Translations under genes and position numbers: made by a program
Shown here: one piece after another, positions 7,907-16,250 of the stretch
Numbering within the stretch: position 1 is the stretch's first letter
Layout of the letters: each line of letters opens with the position of its first letter
Assembly (NCBI GenBank): GCA_030622135.1
Contig: JAUXGL010000023.1
Coordinates: 1 to 34,294 of the forward strand
Reading direction: 5' to 3'
From: Deltaproteobacteria bacterium
Lineage (GTDB): Bacteria > Myxococcota > B64-G9
Length of the DNA stretch: 34,294 bases
Notes under the pieces: generated by a model
Database searches by the model: none
What the model saw: only the letters and a program-made list of their open reading frames with translations
Told to the model about the DNA's origin: nothing

Positions 7907-8620
7907 ATGAATAGGGCGAACAGTCGGATCGGGTGGGGGAGGTATTCCCGCCCGGTGGACAGGCGGGGCGGGCTTTGCAGTCCCGGCGACAGCCGGGGCA
8001 GGCTTTGCAGTCTCGGCGATAGCCGGGGAAACGCGCTGGTGCTGGCCGTGTTGATCTCGCTGGCGCTGACATCGGTGGCGGTGGTCTCGATGCAGCGCAC
8101 CAGCATCGACCTGAAGGTGGCCGGCAACCTGAGCCGCGCCGTCCGGGCGCACTCGGGAGGCGAGGCGGGGTTGGGGCACGGCCTGTCCCAGGTGGGCGGT
8201 ATCCCCGATGTTTTCGTGCACATGATCACCGACAAGAAGATAACCGCCCTGGACGACGGCGGCGCGGACACCGCCGCCAAGATCCTCATCTGGGATCAGG
8301 CCAACCAGGGCGGCTACAGCACCGCGCTTCCGGACGCGCAGGCGGCCTTCCGTATCCCGCACGTTTTGCGCGACACGGCGGCGCGCATCCGCCAGGACGT
8401 GGCTTACCGGGTGGAGATCGTTGCCGTGGGGGAGATCCACGATCCCCCGGGTTACGGGGTGGATTCGGATGTCTGCCTGCACTTGTTCGACTTCAACGCC
8501 GAGGGGGGGATTCCCACCGCGTTTGGAGAGTCGGTGGACGAGACGATGAGCCAGACGGACACAATAGTTGTCAAGAGCCGGGTGCGGGCGGCGGCCGGGC
8601 CCGGGAAGTGCCAGTATTGA
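7907..8620 (+). CDS. pilX: Minor pilin PilX-like
   Basis: The 237-aa protein has one hydrophobic segment, NALVLAVLISLALTSVAVVS, after an SRG motif, then a Q-R-T-S-rich amphipathic stretch as in PilX proteins, which lack the Glu5 of major pilins. It precedes pilY1 as PilX usually does. The N-terminal extension of about 40 residues before the hydrophobic segment is long and contains a tandem duplication (LCSPGDSRGR / LCSLGDSRGN). I chose ATG 7907 because GGAGGAAG lies just before it; an in-frame ATG at 7883 lacks such a site. If the start lay after the duplication the leader would be of normal size, but no good ribosome-binding site is visible there. Confidence 0.72.
   Translation: MNRANSRIGWGRYSRPVDRRGGLCSPGDSRGRLCSLGDSRGNALVLAVLISLALTSVAVVSMQRTSIDLKVAGNLSRAVRAHSGGEAGLGHGLSQVGGIPDVFVHMITDKKITALDDGGADTAAKILIWDQANQGGYSTALPDAQAAFRIPHVLRDTAARIRQDVAYRVEIVAVGEIHDPPGYGVDSDVCLHLFDFNAEGGIPTAFGESVDETMSQTDTIVVKSRVRAAAGPGKCQY
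7971..8030 (+). repeat. 30-bp direct tandem repeat in the pilX leader region
   Basis: Two copies of a 30-base unit beginning GGCTTTGCAG (7971-8000 and 8001-8030) agree at 27 of 30 bases and keep the frame. They duplicate ten residues just before the membrane segment of the PilX-like protein. Confidence 0.85.
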
Positions 8621-8651
8621 GCCGGACAGGCCGGAAAGGGAGGACTTGGCC

Positions 8652-11600
8652 ATGAGACGAATAGCGATAACTATAGCGATAGCGGCGGCGCTGGCGATGA
8701 GCTTCGGCGGCGCCGGCGAGGCGGTGGCCGGAGGGTTCGGGTCGGGGGACGATCCCCTGCTGGTCTTGCCCGAAGTGTTCATCATCATCGACACCTCGGG
8801 ATCGGTGCTCTGGGGAGTATACAAGGACCCGGCCGGCACCTGCACCGATAGCTGGACGAGCCGCTCGGGGGATGGTCTGAGCTGCAACTACGGCCACGGC
8901 GTCGAGTGCGTCGGCGGCGGGAAGGTTTGCAACTCGGGCGGGGGCTATGAATACTGTTCCTCCTGGGGAGCCTCCACGACCTGTTACCGCAACCGGGTCG
9001 AGGTGGTCAAGGAGATCCTCACGGGTGATTACAACTCCTGCGGCATCGGAGACTGCTGCGTCGATCAGGGAGACAACGGCCTGCTGGACGATTACGCCGA
9101 GGTGATCCGTTTCGGGTTTGCCACCTTCGACGCCAACAGCGGCAGTTGGTATTACCCCCCGGGTATATATGGGTTCAAGGGGCGCAACCAGGGGGCCGGG
9201 AGTCTCGTCGACCTGGTTGACCCGCTGGATACCTCGGACATTGTCGCCAACAACCGGCGGGTGCAGTTGGGGGCCTGCGGCATGCTCGCACCCAAACAGG
9301 GGACGCCCATCGGCGACTCCCTGAAGGACGCGGACCACTACTTCAAGAACTGGAGGAGCGAGATCGTCCCGCCTTACATCGACACGGTGGCCCATTGCCG
9401 CCCCCGATTCGTCATTATGATGACCGACGGCCAGAACACGGTCGGCAGCAATCCGGTCGCCCCGGCCGCGGCTCTGTGCAGCCAGGGCATCCCGGTGTTG
9501 GTGGTGGGCTTCGGGGGAGCGGATCTGAAGCCGAACCTGGACGGTATTGCCCATGCCGGGTCGGGTTCGGCCTGCTCGGCGGCGGTGCTGGATCCCTTCA
9601 TGGCCGAGGATCCGCAGGATCTCAAAAATAAGTTCAAATGGATTTTCGACGCCATCCTCTCCGGTACGTCCAGCCGCACCGAGTCTGTCTCCACGTCGGT
9701 GAACTTGACCACCGACTCTTCCTATATGTACGGGGCCTACTTCCGGATCAGCGAGACGGGACAAGGCTGGAAGGGATATCTGGTCCGGCAGAAGGTCGAA
9801 ACCGACGCGCCCGGGGAGTGGCAATGGAGCGCCAAGCCGGATGACTGCGACGGCGACACCCTGCTCTGCTTCCACAAGGAGCTTTTCGAGAGGAGCTGGG
9901 ACTCCCGCAAGATCTACACCGTGGCCCACGACCCGCGCAGCCAAGAATGCGCCGCCGCCCTCGATTGCCAACTGCCCCGGCCCCTGCACATGACCGATCC
10001 ACTGGTCGGTCTCTACCCGTTCAGCGAAGCGGGCAACAGCGGCGGCACCCTCACCGGCCCGATGTGCCTGGGCGACGACGGTTACGCCAACCGGATCATT
10101 CGCTACGCTCTCGGAGACGGTACCGAGACGGGCCGGGACGGTCCCGTGCTGGGTGACATTTTCCACTCAAGCCCGGTGGTGGTCCCTCCCCCGTCGGCGC
10201 TGACTCCGAACTTCCGCTACGAGGCTCATTTCCGGATGAACCGGGACCGCTATACCATGGTTTATGTCGGGGCCAACGACGGGATGCTGCACGCCTTCGT
10301 GGCCGAGGACCACAAGGACGACGACGGGGGCAACCACGAGGGGGAGGAGCTGTGGGGATTCATCCCCCACAACCTGCTGGCGAAAATCCAGAACATCAGG
10401 TCGGGGCACAGCTTCTACGTCGACGGCACTCCCGTGGTCAAGGACGTGTTTTTACGCGACACTCCTCTCATGGACCCCGAGGCTCCCGACAAGCCGCTGT
10501 CTATCGGTGGGAAGGTGGTCAAGGGGGCCTACCGCACCATTCTGATCTCCGGTGAGCGCGGGGGCGGCGGTACCTACTTCGCCCTGGACGTCACCGATCC
10601 CGAAAACCCGCGGTACATGTGGGAGTACCGCACCGGGGTGTCGGTGGTTCGCGACTACAGTGACATACAATGCACCGGCGGCAAGAGCATCCAGACCTGG
10701 GCCAAGCCGATCATCGGCCAGGTCTGGGTGAAACACGCCAATCCCCCGCCCGGCGAGCCGACCTACACCGGCCGCTCGGTGGCCATCGTTCCCGGCGGCT
10801 ACATGAATCCCAAGTTGCTGAACAACGCCAGGAGCTGCATCGAGTTCGTGGAAAGCCTGGCGAGCGCTGCCTCGCTCCACGTGATCGACATCGAGACCGG
10901 AAAGCTCCTGCGGAGGTTCTCCTTCGCCACCGGGGCGGACGCGGACAACCTGGCCAAGCTGGAGGCATACTACGAGCTGATCGACCAGGGTTCCACCGCC
11001 AAGTGGGGTGAGACTTTCAAGAGCGACGATTACACCGGCCCCGGGGGCTGGGCCTGGGGAAGCGACAACCCCGGGGGGGACGGCTGGTTGTGCCGGGAGT
11101 CGCGGGAGAACATCCAAAACCCGCCCCAGTTTCCCCCCGAGCTCATGGAGAGCTGCGTGGTTGCCCAGGACGACGCCGTCAAGTACGAGCTGAACTGCTG
11201 CTGGAAGGATTCCGGCCCGGTCGACCCGAGGGACTGCAACCCCAACGCGGTCGGGGCTTGCTACTACTCTTACATCAAGTACAAGGACGTACCCGGTGGC
11301 GTGGTCATCAAGCTCAAGGGCGTCAACTGCGAGCACCTGCTGTCTCTGGAGAAGGCCATGTTCAAGCTGTCCGTGGGTGAGAGCTTCATGCTCGAGAGCA
11401 CCTCCGCCACCCCGGCCGCTTACAATACCGCCCTGGGCGAGTACGTTTCCCGGGTGTTCGTGCCTACCACCAAGGGGATCGTCTACCGGGTGGATATGGC
11501 CCACGCCGAGTACGACCCGGACGCCGACGAGGGCGAGATGATAGCGGCCTATACCGACGAGGGCGGCCACGTCTACGATTGGAAGGTCACCAAGTGGTGG

Positions 11601-12164
11601 CCCAAGTCTCCCCAGGAAAGCCTGGGCCGCCCGATCCAGGTGACGCCTACCCTGGGCATGAGCTACGAGCGGGACCTGGTGCTTTTCTTCGGCACCGGGA
11701 TAATCGACTCCTTGGAGTGGACCGACACCGCGGACCACCTGTACGCCGTCAAGGAGAAACGCACCCTGAACGAGGATACCGGCTACTATACCGTGAACGA
11801 CACCGGGGAATGGTTCATCGACAAGGCCCACTCCAAGTTCACCGGTTTCGACTCGTCGGAGCGCCTCTTCTCCAGTCCGCTGCTGGTGGCCGGAAGCCTC
11901 TTCTTCACCACCTACAAGCCCAATCCCGACGAGTGCCTGCCCGGCGACGCGAAAACATACGGTATGCGTTTCGATGATCTCAACGACGGCATCATCTTCG
12001 AGGAGGAAAAGAAGCAGTCCAGCACGCCCAGCGCGCCCGCCATGCTCTGGACTCCCACCGGTCCGAAAATCGTGGTCCAGAGGGGCACCGGGGTGGAGGA
12101 ACTCGACCTGATCAATCCCCTCGAGCCGGCGTCCCACATCGTGCACTGGGGCAAGGTCTTGTAG
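8652..12164 (+). CDS. pilY1: Type IV pilus tip protein PilY1 with N-terminal von Willebrand A domain
   Basis: The 1170-aa protein has a cleavable signal peptide (residues 1-26, ending AVA). The von Willebrand A domain has a complete metal site: DTSGS (47-51), a Thr in KQGTPIGDS (near 218) and Asp in MMTDGQN (near 259). The middle and C-terminal part has the PilY1 beta-propeller signature, for example YVGANDGMLHAF near residue 537 and GERGGGGTYFALDV near 637. PilY1 sits at the pilus tip, primes assembly with the minor pilins and acts in adhesion and surface sensing. There are many Cys residues in and after the N-terminal domain. I chose ATG 8652 because GGGAGGA precedes it and the signal peptide follows; the upstream in-frame extension overlaps pilX and looks non-coding. 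It is the last gene of the sigma-54 operon, followed by a strong terminator. Confidence 0.93.
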   Translation: MRRIAITIAIAAALAMSFGGAGEAVAGGFGSGDDPLLVLPEVFIIIDTSGSVLWGVYKDPAGTCTDSWTSRSGDGLSCNYGHGVECVGGGKVCNSGGGYEYCSSWGASTTCYRNRVEVVKEILTGDYNSCGIGDCCVDQGDNGLLDDYAEVIRFGFATFDANSGSWYYPPGIYGFKGRNQGAGSLVDLVDPLDTSDIVANNRRVQLGACGMLAPKQGTPIGDSLKDADHYFKNWRSEIVPPYIDTVAHCRPRFVIMMTDGQNTVGSNPVAPAAALCSQGIPVLVVGFGGADLKPNLDGIAHAGSGSACSAAVLDPFMAEDPQDLKNKFKWIFDAILSGTSSRTESVSTSVNLTTDSSYMYGAYFRISETGQGWKGYLVRQKVETDAPGEWQWSAKPDDCDGDTLLCFHKELFERSWDSRKIYTVAHDPRSQECAAALDCQLPRPLHMTDPLVGLYPFSEAGNSGGTLTGPMCLGDDGYANRIIRYALGDGTETGRDGPVLGDIFHSSPVVVPPPSALTPNFRYEAHFRMNRDRYTMVYVGANDGMLHAFVAEDHKDDDGGNHEGEELWGFIPHNLLAKIQNIRSGHSFYVDGTPVVKDVFLRDTPLMDPEAPDKPLSIGGKVVKGAYRTILISGERGGGGTYFALDVTDPENPRYMWEYRTGVSVVRDYSDIQCTGGKSIQTWAKPIIGQVWVKHANPPPGEPTYTGRSVAIVPGGYMNPKLLNNARSCIEFVESLASAASLHVIDIETGKLLRRFSFATGADADNLAKLEAYYELIDQGSTAKWGETFKSDDYTGPGGWAWGSDNPGGDGWLCRESRENIQNPPQFPPELMESCVVAQDDAVKYELNCCWKDSGPVDPRDCNPNAVGACYYSYIKYKDVPGGVVIKLKGVNCEHLLSLEKAMFKLSVGESFMLESTSATPAAYNTALGEYVSRVFVPTTKGIVYRVDMAHAEYDPDADEGEMIAAYTDEGGHVYDWKVTKWWPKSPQESLGRPIQVTPTLGMSYERDLVLFFGTGIIDSLEWTDTADHLYAVKEKRTLNEDTGYYTVNDTGEWFIDKAHSKFTGFDSSERLFSSPLLVAGSLFFTTYKPNPDECLPGDAKTYGMRFDDLNDGIIFEEEKKQSSTPSAPAMLWTPTGPKIVVQRGTGVEELDLINPLEPASHIVHWGKVL

Positions 12165-12187
12165 GGGTGGCTGATTCTTTCAGGAAA

Positions 12188-12223
12188 AAAGCGCCGGCTG
12201 CCGAGGCAGCCGGCGCTTTCTTT
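12188..12223 (+). terminator. Strong Rho-independent terminator after pilY1
   Basis: GCGCCGGCTGCC (12191-12202) pairs perfectly with GGCAGCCGGCGC (12205-12216), flanked by A on the left and TTTCTTT on the right. It closes the minor pilin operon and may also work on the opposite strand. Confidence 0.92.
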
Positions 12224-12279
12224 CCCCACCGGTTGTATCCCCGGTGCGATTACGGTAAACGATCGAGGAGAGGTGAGAA

Positions 12280-12717
12280 ATGAATAAGAGAGTTCTTGGG
12301 CTATTGTCGGCGGTTTTTCTTTTCTGGTTTGGATTGTCCGGATGCCGGAGTTGCGGCTGTGAGAAAGAGGCCGCGGAAGAGCAGGCGGGCGCCGGGCCGC
12401 GGGAGGAGAGAACCCGGCAGCCCCAGCCGGAGCCTGAAAACCCTGGAGAGTCTTTGGAGAACTACAGCGGGCCGGTGAAAGGCGGCGCCGGCAGCCGGCC
12501 CGTAAAACCGGATATCCGGGCGGTCGATTTGAGTGGGATGCCGCCGGTCGAGCCGGTCGAAATGGATAAAGAGCGCAAGGCGCCTCCGGCAACCATTCGT
12601 ATAACCGGAGCCCTGAAAAGGCTTCAGGAGGAACAAAAGCGCCGCGAGGGATCCAAACCCGAAAAGCCGGTTCCCCACGTTGACAGTTTCGTAAAAAGCC
12701 GGAACGTGCCCCATTGA
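12280..12717 (+). CDS. Small lipoprotein of unknown function
   Basis: The 145-aa protein has a lipoprotein signal peptide, MNKRVLGLLSAVFLFWF followed by the lipobox LSGC, so it should be anchored in a membrane, probably the outer membrane. The mature part begins with three closely spaced Cys (C-x2-C-x-C) and is then charged, rich in Pro and Glu and probably disordered. No known domain was recognised. GAGGAGAGG precedes the ATG. It stands alone between the pilY1 terminator and the promoter of the pilM operon, so a pilus-linked role is only suggested by position. Confidence 0.7.
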   Translation: MNKRVLGLLSAVFLFWFGLSGCRSCGCEKEAAEEQAGAGPREERTRQPQPEPENPGESLENYSGPVKGGAGSRPVKPDIRAVDLSGMPPVEPVEMDKERKAPPATIRITGALKRLQEEQKRREGSKPEKPVPHVDSFVKSRNVPH

Positions 12718-12916
12718 TCGTCTGATTTCGAACCAAATCCGGCAAAAAAGGTCGAAATGTGGTGATCCATGAAACCCTCGGGACTTTTTACGAGGCCATC
12801 CACGTCAATGGGGAAAAAGAGTAAAATCAGGATACTATGGTGTCTTTGCGCCGGAAACGGTGAGTAGAAATTAACATTAATTATATATAAAAATAGTAAA
12901 ATTAACATTCAATTTC

Positions 12917-12945
12917 TTGACATTTCCATTCGCTTGAAGGACAAT
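12917..12945 (+). promoter_or_regulatory. Sigma-70-type promoter of the XRE-pilMNOPQ operon
   Basis: TTGACA (12917-12922), 17 bases, then GACAAT (12940-12945). It lies at the end of a noticeably AT-rich stretch (12845-12915) in otherwise GC-rich DNA, about 50 bases before the first gene. The rest of the 280-base gap before 12998 shows no other feature. Confidence 0.6.
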
Positions 12946-12997
12946 TCGCTAAAGTGGTTCCCACGTCTTTTAGGAAGGCGCCGGGCCAAGGAGACGG

Positions 12998-13297
12998 ATG
13001 CAAATGGCAAAGGATCGGAGAGCGGCTGGTGTCGGTGTCATTGAGGAAACAGCAGAAGACACCGAGCAGAAAGCCAAGAAGAAGCGTAACAACGTCAAAA
13101 AGATTCGCGAGTCTCTGCTGATTAGCAAGGCGGAGTTGGCTCGCAAGGCGGGGCTCTCCGCCCTGACCATCGATCGTATCGAGTCGGGTCACAATTGCCG
13201 GATGGATACCAAGCGCAAGATCATCCTGGCGTTGGGACTGCGGCTGGTCGACAAGGACCAGGTCTTTGTCGCGGAGCAAACCCCCGAAGACGAGTAA
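12998..13297 (+). CDS. XRE-family DNA-binding protein at the head of the pilMNOPQ operon
   Basis: The 99-aa protein has a lysine-rich N-terminal tail (about 35 residues) and one helix-turn-helix of the Cro/CI type: VKKIRESLLISKAELARKAG, then LSALTIDRIESGHNCRM and a closing helix (TKRKIILALGLRL). ATG 12998 has AAGGAG four bases upstream; ATG 13004 is equally possible. Its stop lies 19 bases before pilM, with no promoter between, so it is co-transcribed. It may act on the promoter in front of it or on other pilus genes. Its nearness to pilM and short tail suggest a constitutive housekeeping regulator rather than a phage repressor. Confidence 0.8.
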   Translation: MQMAKDRRAAGVGVIEETAEDTEQKAKKKRNNVKKIRESLLISKAELARKAGLSALTIDRIESGHNCRMDTKRKIILALGLRLVDKDQVFVAEQTPEDE

Positions 13298-13316
13298 GCC
13301 AGAGAGGGACGGATCC

Positions 13317-14381
13317 ATGGCGAAGTCGAAAACCGTAATCGGGCTGGACATCGGCTCCAACGCCGTAAAGCTCGTCCAGATGAAGGAATCCAAGCGGGGC
13401 TACCAACTGCTCAACTTCGGCATGATCCAGCTTCCCCCGGAGGCCATCATCGACGGCGCCTTGATGAACTCCACGGTGATCGTCTCCACCATCCGCGAGC
13501 TGGTCGCCTCCCAGCGCATCCGCCGCAAGGAGGCCGGGATCGCCATCTCCGGGCACTCGGTCATCATCAAGAAGATCACCCTGCCGTCCATGACCGACGA
13601 TGAGTTGGAAGAATCCATCCAGTGGGAGGCCGAGCAGTACATCCCCTTCGACATCAACGACGTGAACATCGATGTGCAGGTGCTTACCCCCGAGGCCTCC
13701 GAGGCCGGCCAGATGGATGTTTTGCTGGTGGCGGCCAAGAAGGACATGATCAACGACTACCTGGCCGTGGTGCAGGAGGCCGGGCTGACTCCCGTGGTGG
13801 TGGACGTGGCCGCTTTCTGCGTCGAGAACGCCTTCGAGGCCAACTACGATCTGCCTTCCACCGACACCATCGTGCTGGTCAACATCGGCGCGAGCGTGAT
13901 CAACATCAATGTGCTCTCGGACGGGATCACCTCGTTTACCCGGGATATCTCCATGGGCGGCAACCAGTTCACCGAGGAGATCCAAAAGCAGCTTAACGTG
14001 AGTTACGACGAGGCCGAGGCGCTCAAGCTCGGCGGAGGCTCGGCGGTCGACGCCGACTCCGTGGTTCCCCAGGAGGTCGAGCGGGTGATTGCCTCGGTGT
14101 CGGAGAGCCTGTCCGGAGAGATCCAGCGCTCGCTGGATTTCTACGCGGCCACCGCCGCCGACAGCCACATCAGCCGCATTTACCTGAGCGGCGGAGCCTG
14201 CAAGCTTCCCTCGCTTTACAAGGTAATCGAGAACAAGGTCGGCGTTCCGGTGGAGATCATGAACCCGTTCCGCAACGTCGAGTTCGATCCCAAGCGCTTC
14301 GACCCGGAATACATCCGGGAGGTAGGGCCCTCGGCCGCCGTGGCGGTGGGGTTGGGGATCCGGACGCCGGACGACAAGTGA
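13317..14381 (+). CDS. pilM: Type IV pilus alignment protein PilM
   Basis: The 354-aa protein has the actin/FtsA-like fold of PilM: VIGLDIGSNAVKLVQ at the N-terminus (phosphate 1 loop), DDELEESIQWEAEQYIPFD of the PilM signature, VNIGASVININVL as the second phosphate loop and YLSGGACKLPSL in the adenosine-binding part. It is cytoplasmic, binds ATP and grips the N-terminal tail of PilN, linking the motor to the periplasmic alignment complex. ATG 13317 has AGAGGGA upstream; the in-frame extension upstream overlaps the regulator gene and is not coding. pilN follows after ten bases. Confidence 0.96.
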   Translation: MAKSKTVIGLDIGSNAVKLVQMKESKRGYQLLNFGMIQLPPEAIIDGALMNSTVIVSTIRELVASQRIRRKEAGIAISGHSVIIKKITLPSMTDDELEESIQWEAEQYIPFDINDVNIDVQVLTPEASEAGQMDVLLVAAKKDMINDYLAVVQEAGLTPVVVDVAAFCVENAFEANYDLPSTDTIVLVNIGASVININVLSDGITSFTRDISMGGNQFTEEIQKQLNVSYDEAEALKLGGGSAVDADSVVPQEVERVIASVSESLSGEIQRSLDFYAATAADSHISRIYLSGGACKLPSLYKVIENKVGVPVEIMNPFRNVEFDPKRFDPEYIREVGPSAAVAVGLGIRTPDDK

Positions 14382-14391
14382 GGCCTGGCCC

Positions 14392-14994
14392 ATGATCAAG
14401 ATAAACTTATTACCCATCAAGGCGGCCCGGAAGCGGGAGTTCGTCAAGCAGCAGCTCATCCTGGCGGCGGTCCTGGTGCTGGGAGCCCTCGTGGGTTGCT
14501 ACATGTGGTATAGCTCCATGTCCGGGAGCATCGCCAACAAGAAGAAGGAGATCGCCAGCGCCAAACAGCAGATCGAGCAGTACAAGCTGGCTATCGGAGA
14601 GGTGGAGAAATACAAGGGGTTGGAGGCGGAGCTCAACCGCAAGCTGGAGATCATCGTAAGCCTGGAGAAGGGCAAGACCGGCCCGGTCCGCGTACTGGAT
14701 CACCTCAGCCAGATCATCCCCAAGCAGGTGTGGCTGACCACCTGGGCGGAGAAGAGCGGCGTGGTCAAGATCGGGGGCGAGGCGTTGACCAACAAGCACG
14801 TGGCCCAGTTCATCACCGTGCTGAAGAAGCCCGCGGAGAGCCTGCAGCCGATGGAGAAGCCCGGCCAACCCCAGAAAAGGCCGCACTTCTTCAAGGATGT
14901 TCGCCTGCTGGGGACCACGCTGAAGGAAGACCCGAAATTCAAGCGGGCGTTCGTGATTTTCCAAATCAACATAAAGGTGAACTACGCGATCTGA
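14392..14994 (+). CDS. pilN: Type IV pilus inner-membrane alignment protein PilN
   Basis: The 200-aa protein starts MIKINLLPIKAARKRE, the cytoplasmic INLLP motif that inserts in PilM. One membrane helix follows (about residues 23-42), then a coiled coil and a ferredoxin-like periplasmic domain (from about residue 90; VWLTTWAEKSGVVKIGGEA). It forms a dimer with PilO in the periplasm. It is shorter than neither the family nor its neighbours and lies in the usual MNOPQ order. Confidence 0.94.
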   Translation: MIKINLLPIKAARKREFVKQQLILAAVLVLGALVGCYMWYSSMSGSIANKKKEIASAKQQIEQYKLAIGEVEKYKGLEAELNRKLEIIVSLEKGKTGPVRVLDHLSQIIPKQVWLTTWAEKSGVVKIGGEALTNKHVAQFITVLKKPAESLQPMEKPGQPQKRPHFFKDVRLLGTTLKEDPKFKRAFVIFQINIKVNYAI

Positions 14995-15030
14995 GCGAGT
15001 GAAAGATACCCGGGCCTAAACGAGGTCGTT

Positions 15031-15630
15031 ATGGACAAGCTGTACATCTTCATTCAAAAGGCTCCCAACGCGCAGAAGGTGGCCGTGTTGGCCATGCTGA
15101 TGGGCATGATCGTGGGAGGTCACTACTGGTTTGTCTACCAGGACCAGGCGGAGGATCTGGCCAAGCAGGACAAGGTGCTGATCAAGCTGGAAGAGGAGTT
15201 GCAGGAGAAGCAAGAGATCGCCGGCAATCTTTCCATGTTCAAGAAGAAGGTGGAGTTTCTCCAGCAGAAGCTGGAAGAGAAACGTAAAAACCTGCCCGAC
15301 GACGCCAACATGGACCAGCTGCTCAAGACCCTGAACGAGCTGTCCGAAAAGTCGGACATCCGCATCGTGAAGTTTACGCCCAAGCCCGAGGTAAAGAAGA
15401 ACTTCTACGCGGAGATACCGGTTCAGATGGTAATTCAGGGCAACTACCACGAGATCACCACCTTCTTCGACAAGGTGGCCAAGGAGGACCGGATCATCAA
15501 CATCACCAACATCGTCATGGAGAAACCCGAGGAGAAGAGCGGCAAGATCGTGCTGGATGCCAGTTGTCTGGCCAAGACGTTCCGCGCGCTTCCGCCCCAG
15601 CAGCAAGCGGCGGCGGCCGGAGCGAAATAA
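15031..15630 (+). CDS. pilO: Type IV pilus alignment protein PilO
   Basis: The 199-aa protein has a short cytoplasmic tail, a membrane helix (about residues 15-34, VAVLAMLMGMIVGGHYWFVY), a coiled coil (to about 90) and a PilO-type ferredoxin fold with YHEITTFFDKVAKEDRIINI, the most conserved part of the family. It pairs with PilN and binds PilP. The ATG has GAGG about six bases upstream. The C-terminus is Ala/Gln-rich and probably flexible. Confidence 0.94.
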   Translation: MDKLYIFIQKAPNAQKVAVLAMLMGMIVGGHYWFVYQDQAEDLAKQDKVLIKLEEELQEKQEIAGNLSMFKKKVEFLQQKLEEKRKNLPDDANMDQLLKTLNELSEKSDIRIVKFTPKPEVKKNFYAEIPVQMVIQGNYHEITTFFDKVAKEDRIINITNIVMEKPEEKSGKIVLDASCLAKTFRALPPQQQAAAAGAK

Positions 15631-15637
15631 CGGGCCG

Positions 15638-15658
15638 GTGCCGCATGCCGTGCGGCAC
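15638..15658 (+). promoter_or_regulatory. Hairpin between pilO and pilP
   Basis: GTGCCGCA (15638-15645) and TGCGGCAC (15651-15658) form a perfect eight-base stem with a five-base loop just after pilO. No U-tract follows, so it is not a standard terminator. It may tune stability or relative expression within the operon. Confidence 0.4.
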
Positions 15659-15695
15659 AAGCGTCCGGCGGCTTTGATTCAAATGCCTTGGAAGG

Positions 15696-15725
15696 ACATG
15701 CCGTGAAAACACATGCCGTGAAAAC
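15696..15725 (+). repeat. 15-bp tandem repeat duplicating the pilP start region
   Basis: ACATGCCGTGAAAAC occurs twice in direct tandem without mismatch (15696-15710, 15711-15725). Each copy contains an in-frame GTG, so pilP has two possible starts five codons apart; only the first has GAAGGA at a good distance. Confidence 0.85.
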
Positions 15726-16230
15726 ACAGCCTATGCGTTGGGCGATGACGTTGGTCGTGGTGACCGGGTTTTTGGCCGCCGGGTGCGAGGAAAAGAAGTC
15801 TCCCCAGCCACAACCCTTCAAGCCGGCCGCGGCCATGCCCGCCCCGGCCGCCGCCGTCACCCAGGAAAGCTTGGCTCCTCCGACCTACATCTACACTCCC
15901 ATCGGCAAGCGGGATCCCTTCAGGTCGGTTTACAAGGTAATCCGCAAGCCGGACGAGAAGGCGCCCGGAGGGATCTTGACCCGGTACGAGATCGACCAGC
16001 TAAGGCTGACCGCGATTATCTCCGGGATCAGCCGGCCCCGGGCCCAGGTCGAGCTTCCCGACGGCAAGGGTGTGAGCATCCGGGTAGGCACCCGCATCGG
16101 CAAGAACTTCGGCCGCGTCGTGCGCATCAAGCACGATGAGGTGATCGTTTCCGAGGATTACCGCGACTGGAGCGGGCGCAAGGTGACCAACTACATCCAC
16201 ATGAAGATTAACAGAGAGAAGCAGAAATGA
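15703..16230 (+). CDS. pilP: Type IV pilus lipoprotein PilP
   Basis: The 175-aa protein is an inner-membrane lipoprotein with a lipobox (FLAAGC) after a hydrophobic stretch, then a Pro/Ala-rich linker and the PilP beta-sandwich domain: PIGKRDPFRS, the typical entry motif, LTAIISGISRPRAQVELPDGKG and VRIKHDEVIVSE. It ties PilNO to the secretin PilQ. The start GTG 15703 has GAAGGA six bases upstream; the next GTG in the tandem repeat and ATG 15733 are alternatives, and the signal peptide fits any of them. Its stop overlaps an ATG in front of pilQ. Confidence 0.93.
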   Translation: MKTHAVKTQPMRWAMTLVVVTGFLAAGCEEKKSPQPQPFKPAAAMPAPAAAVTQESLAPPTYIYTPIGKRDPFRSVYKVIRKPDEKAPGGILTRYEIDQLRLTAIISGISRPRAQVELPDGKGVSIRVGTRIGKNFGRVVRIKHDEVIVSEDYRDWSGRKVTNYIHMKINREKQK

Positions 16231-16250
16231 TTTACCTAAGGAGAGGATCC

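Noticed and set aside
8568-8651. N-terminal extension of PilY1
   Set aside because: It overlaps the end of pilX and precedes a good ribosome-binding site and signal peptide at 8652.
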